NCBI GenBank assembly: GCA_023807065.1
Contig: JAJJLU010003576.1
Coordinates: forward strand, 1-49,932
Source of the DNA: Isotricha intestinalis
Taxonomy: Eukaryota > Ciliophora > Litostomatea > Vestibuliferida > Isotrichidae
Length of the DNA: 49,932 nt
Direction of reading: 5' to 3'
Part shown: one piece after another, positions 47,829-49,932 of the stretch
How positions within the stretch are numbered: the stretch's first letter is position 1
How the letters are laid out: every line of letters begins with the position of its first letter
Translations under genes and position numbers: made by a program
Notes under the pieces: generated by a model
The model's database searches: none
The model's input: the letters and a program-made list of their open reading frames with translations, nothing else
Told to the model about the DNA's origin: nothing

Positions 47829-49709
47829 TAGAAATTGAAAAAAAAATTTTTAATTTATAGTTATATTATGATTTATTTTTTTTTTGTAATTTAATTAAAT
47901 TATATTTCTCAATTAATTAAAACTTCTTCTTCTTCATTTTCACTTGTTAAAAAAATTTTTTTTGTTTGTTCATTTTTAATTTGATAAAAATTTATAATTA
48001 ATATTACAACCTTATATTATTTAAAATTTTTGTTTTCATTAATTATAATAAAAAAATCAGAAATTAATATCAAACAAAGAATTTTTCTTATAATATAAAT
48101 AATAAAAGTATTTTGTTTAAATTTTTCAAAATTTGATTTCTTGTGAATATTTATTAATAGAAAAAGTAGAATTATTATTTTCTTTTCCAACAATACTTAT
48201 AATTCTAGAAATATTTCTGTATTTTTATGAAAAATATAATTCATCTCAAATATTAAAATCAGTTCTTTGAGTTTTAATTTGATTTATATTTTCTTTTCAA
48301 ATTAAAATAATCAATTAATTGAATTTTAATTTTATTATCATAAATAATTCCTTAATTTAATAATATATTTCTTCACTTATATGTCCAATCATATATATAT
48401 TTATTTTTTGAATTAATTGTTCTTATATTGAAAAAATTCTGTCTTTTTTTTTTCTTGACAAATTTTATTTAATTTCATTTGTTTATTTAATCATATATTC
48501 TTAAAATTTAATAAATTGGAAAATTAAAAAGCAGAATGTCATTCAAGCTTATAATTTTTATTTTATCCTTTATGGGAATATTGTAAATATGGATATAATA
48601 CATCAATCAATAGAATTATATTGTTTACAGTAACAGAGTTTTATTCTTTTTGTTATTTATTAATTATTTTATTATTATTATCTGAAATTAGAAATAAAAA
48701 AATTGATTTGGCTGTTTATATAATAAATATTATACCAATATGTTGAAGCAGGGAAAGATTATTCATTTTCTAAAATTTTTAGTTCAATTCAAAATATTTC
48801 TTATTACCTTTTTTTTACTTTATATTATATTATTTTCAATATCAGTGTAATGTATTTTTATTTCATAAATTAAACTATTTATATTAATAATAAAGATGTT
48901 GATTATCTTCATTTCAATTATAATCTTATAATTTTAAAATTTTTTGATTCAATGAATCAAATATTTTAATGATTTTATAATTTTTTATTAATTATTTATT
49001 TATCAATTATTTATCCTTATTATAGAAAAAATGTATTTACATTGGCTATTGAATGTAATAGTATCTTATAATTTTTTTTATGTTTATGAATCAACTTTTA
49101 ATGATTATTATTTTCTATTTTTATATATTGTTAATTAATTAATAAAATTTGCCTTCAAATATTTTACAATCTGAATTTTTTGTTTGTATTAGTAGAATAT
49201 CTTTTATTATTTTTAATTTATTTAATGTTATTCCTAATTTTTATTTAGCTTAAATTTATTTCATTTATTTATCATTTATAAAAAATATTATTATTATTTC
49301 AATTATTTGGTATTTCTATTATTATATCAATGATAATTGCAATAATGGTATTCATACCTATAAGAATTGTAATAAAAGCATTTTGGAAAGAAAAACTGAA
49401 ATTAAAAATAAAATTTAATAATTAAATAATAATATTTTTGTTAAACTTAATTAAAACATATATTAATATTTTAATAATTATGTTTTTATGAAAAATTATG
49501 AAACATAAATTTAAAAATTTTTTAAATAATGGTGATTGAGTATTGTGTCCAATATCCATTTAAAATTTTGAACACAAAATTAATAATGAAATCATATATT
49601 AAGTAACAAAATTTTAATTATATTAATAAAATATTTTAAAATAATTATTTAGTATCGATAAATTAAGATATTAAATTAAAATGTTTTATAATTAAATAAT
49701 TTATAAAAT
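47829..49709. other. Roughly 1.9-kb gap without a clean gene; coding-like traces of a membrane protein
   Basis: By far the longest gap in the window. G+C from about 48540 to 49420 is near 15% by hand count, above the roughly 10% of clear spacers. Several stop-free pieces of 35-48 codons on the plus strand encode hydrophobic helices. One ends in a proper basic tail and TAA at 49422-49424. Another starts at ATG 48536 and stays open to 48746 if a 31-base GTAAAT...AATAG segment (48583-48613) is an intron. The pieces change frame, so this is either a decayed multi-pass membrane protein gene or one with several introns I cannot place. Confidence 0.4.
48536..49424 (+). pseudogene. Candidate broken (or multi-intron) multi-pass membrane protein gene
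   Basis: Hydrophobic stop-free stretches at about 48754-48867, 48871-48966, 49138-49244 and 49282-49421 all read in one frame, separated by TAA, TGA and one TAG. The last ends with two hydrophobic turns, Pro, then a Lys-rich tail, as membrane proteins often do. A competing reading with small introns starts at ATG 48536 in another frame. No family recognised. Confidence 0.3.
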
Positions 49710-49932
49710 ATGGAAAATTTATATAAAATTAAAAATATTTATGAATCAGATAAAAAAAGACCAATTACTTTTAGAGCAACAAAAAGATATGAAAAGAAAA
49801 TAAGTGCAACATGTAAAATATTATCCAGGAAACAAAGGATCAGGATATTTTTGTAAAATAAAAGTGAATAATAAATTAATGAAATTATTATTTACTAATA
49901 ATCATGTTATTAATAATTTAAATTCAGATATT
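49710..49932 (+). pseudogene. Trypsin-like protein, N-terminal part, +1 frameshift, cut by window end
   Basis: ATG 49710 opens a polar 37-codon frame (MENLYKIKNIYESDKKRP ... ISATCKI). From 49822 the frame shifted by +1 reads YPGNKGSGYFCKIKV and then LLFTNNHVI. That is the first half of a trypsin-like (Trypsin_2 type) domain: GSGYF before the beta hairpin, and NNHV containing the catalytic His. The two halves meet across one surplus T near 49821. This could be an assembly or sequencing indel in an A/T run, a true inactivating frameshift, or programmed frameshifting. A second reading of the downstream frame from ATG 49741 meets an in-frame TAA at 49801 and is less convincing. The Asp and Ser of the triad lie beyond the window. 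Confidence 0.55.

Noticed and set aside
47914..48430. Minus-strand coding-like stretches, including an acidic tail ending in TGA near 47914
   Set aside because: Short, in mixed frames, and partly antisense to the plus-strand traces; no start or consistent splicing found.
48121..49424. A continuous reading frame if TAA/TAG are read as Gln and TGA as Trp (Condylostoma-like code)
   Set aside because: Any frame is open when all three stops are made sense, and neighbouring frames read almost as well. The 26 clear genes use stops normally. Stop density is lower than I would expect, so a relic gene remains possible, but recoding is not supported.
1..49932. tRNA, rRNA, CRISPR, telomere repeats
   Set aside because: I scanned spacers for tRNA T-loop-like GTTCGA motifs, G-rich telomeric repeats and regularly spaced repeats and saw none.

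Overview
The window is a very AT-rich, gene-dense piece of a eukaryotic nuclear genome. I find 26 supported protein genes, on both strands, mostly separated by 40-450 bases of poly-A/T-rich spacer. 24 genes look uninterrupted, including frames of 1712 and 1707 codons. Two genes need one 35-base GT...AG intron each to recover their true N-terminus. Termination uses TAA in 25 genes and TGA in one, with no TAG, and no long frame needs a reassigned stop, so the standard code fits. Gene content is ciliate/alveolate-like: calcium-dependent protein kinases with four EF-hands, a CDPK7-type EF-hand/PH/kinase, a large PAS-containing polytopic membrane protein of the TmcB type, B-box/Kelch and TLDc proteins. 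A ciliate lineage that keeps the standard code (a litostome, for example) is my best guess; the introns are longer than the 15-16 bases typical of heterotrichs. This assignment is inference.

Layout. 0-7.3 kb: ZNF830-like zinc-finger protein, a small protein with SILK/RVxF-like motifs, CDPK7-like kinase, INO80C/Ies6, TMEM86/YhhN, Nup88-like nucleoporin. 7.3-13.2 kb: TLDc protein, myristoylated CDPK, catalytically dead rhomboid, small type I membrane protein, low-complexity protein. 13.8-18.95 kb: giant PAS membrane protein. 19-26.8 kb: zinc-ribbon kinase and a BEACH-WD40 giant. 27.1-36.5 kb: spliced CDPK, NEK-like kinase, FCP1/SCP-type phosphatase, transmembrane RING protein, small unknown, myristoylated CDPK-like kinase without clear EF-hands. 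36.8-47.8 kb: AAMP/Sqt1 WD40 protein, myotubularin phosphatase, spliced Ubl/B-box/Kelch protein, and three unknown proteins. 47.8-49.9 kb: no long frame; coding-like traces, then the frameshifted start of a trypsin-like protein cut by the window edge.

Themes: calcium and phosphoinositide signalling at membranes dominates. There are six protein kinases, two phosphatases, and five proteins beginning Met-Gly with a plausible N-myristoylation signal. Both confirmed introns sit directly after the 13-14 codons encoding such a signal. Housekeeping genes (INO80C, Nup88, AAMP/Sqt1, ZNF830-like) are interspersed. There is no operon logic, no tRNA or rRNA that I could recognise, and no CRISPR or bacterial-type element.
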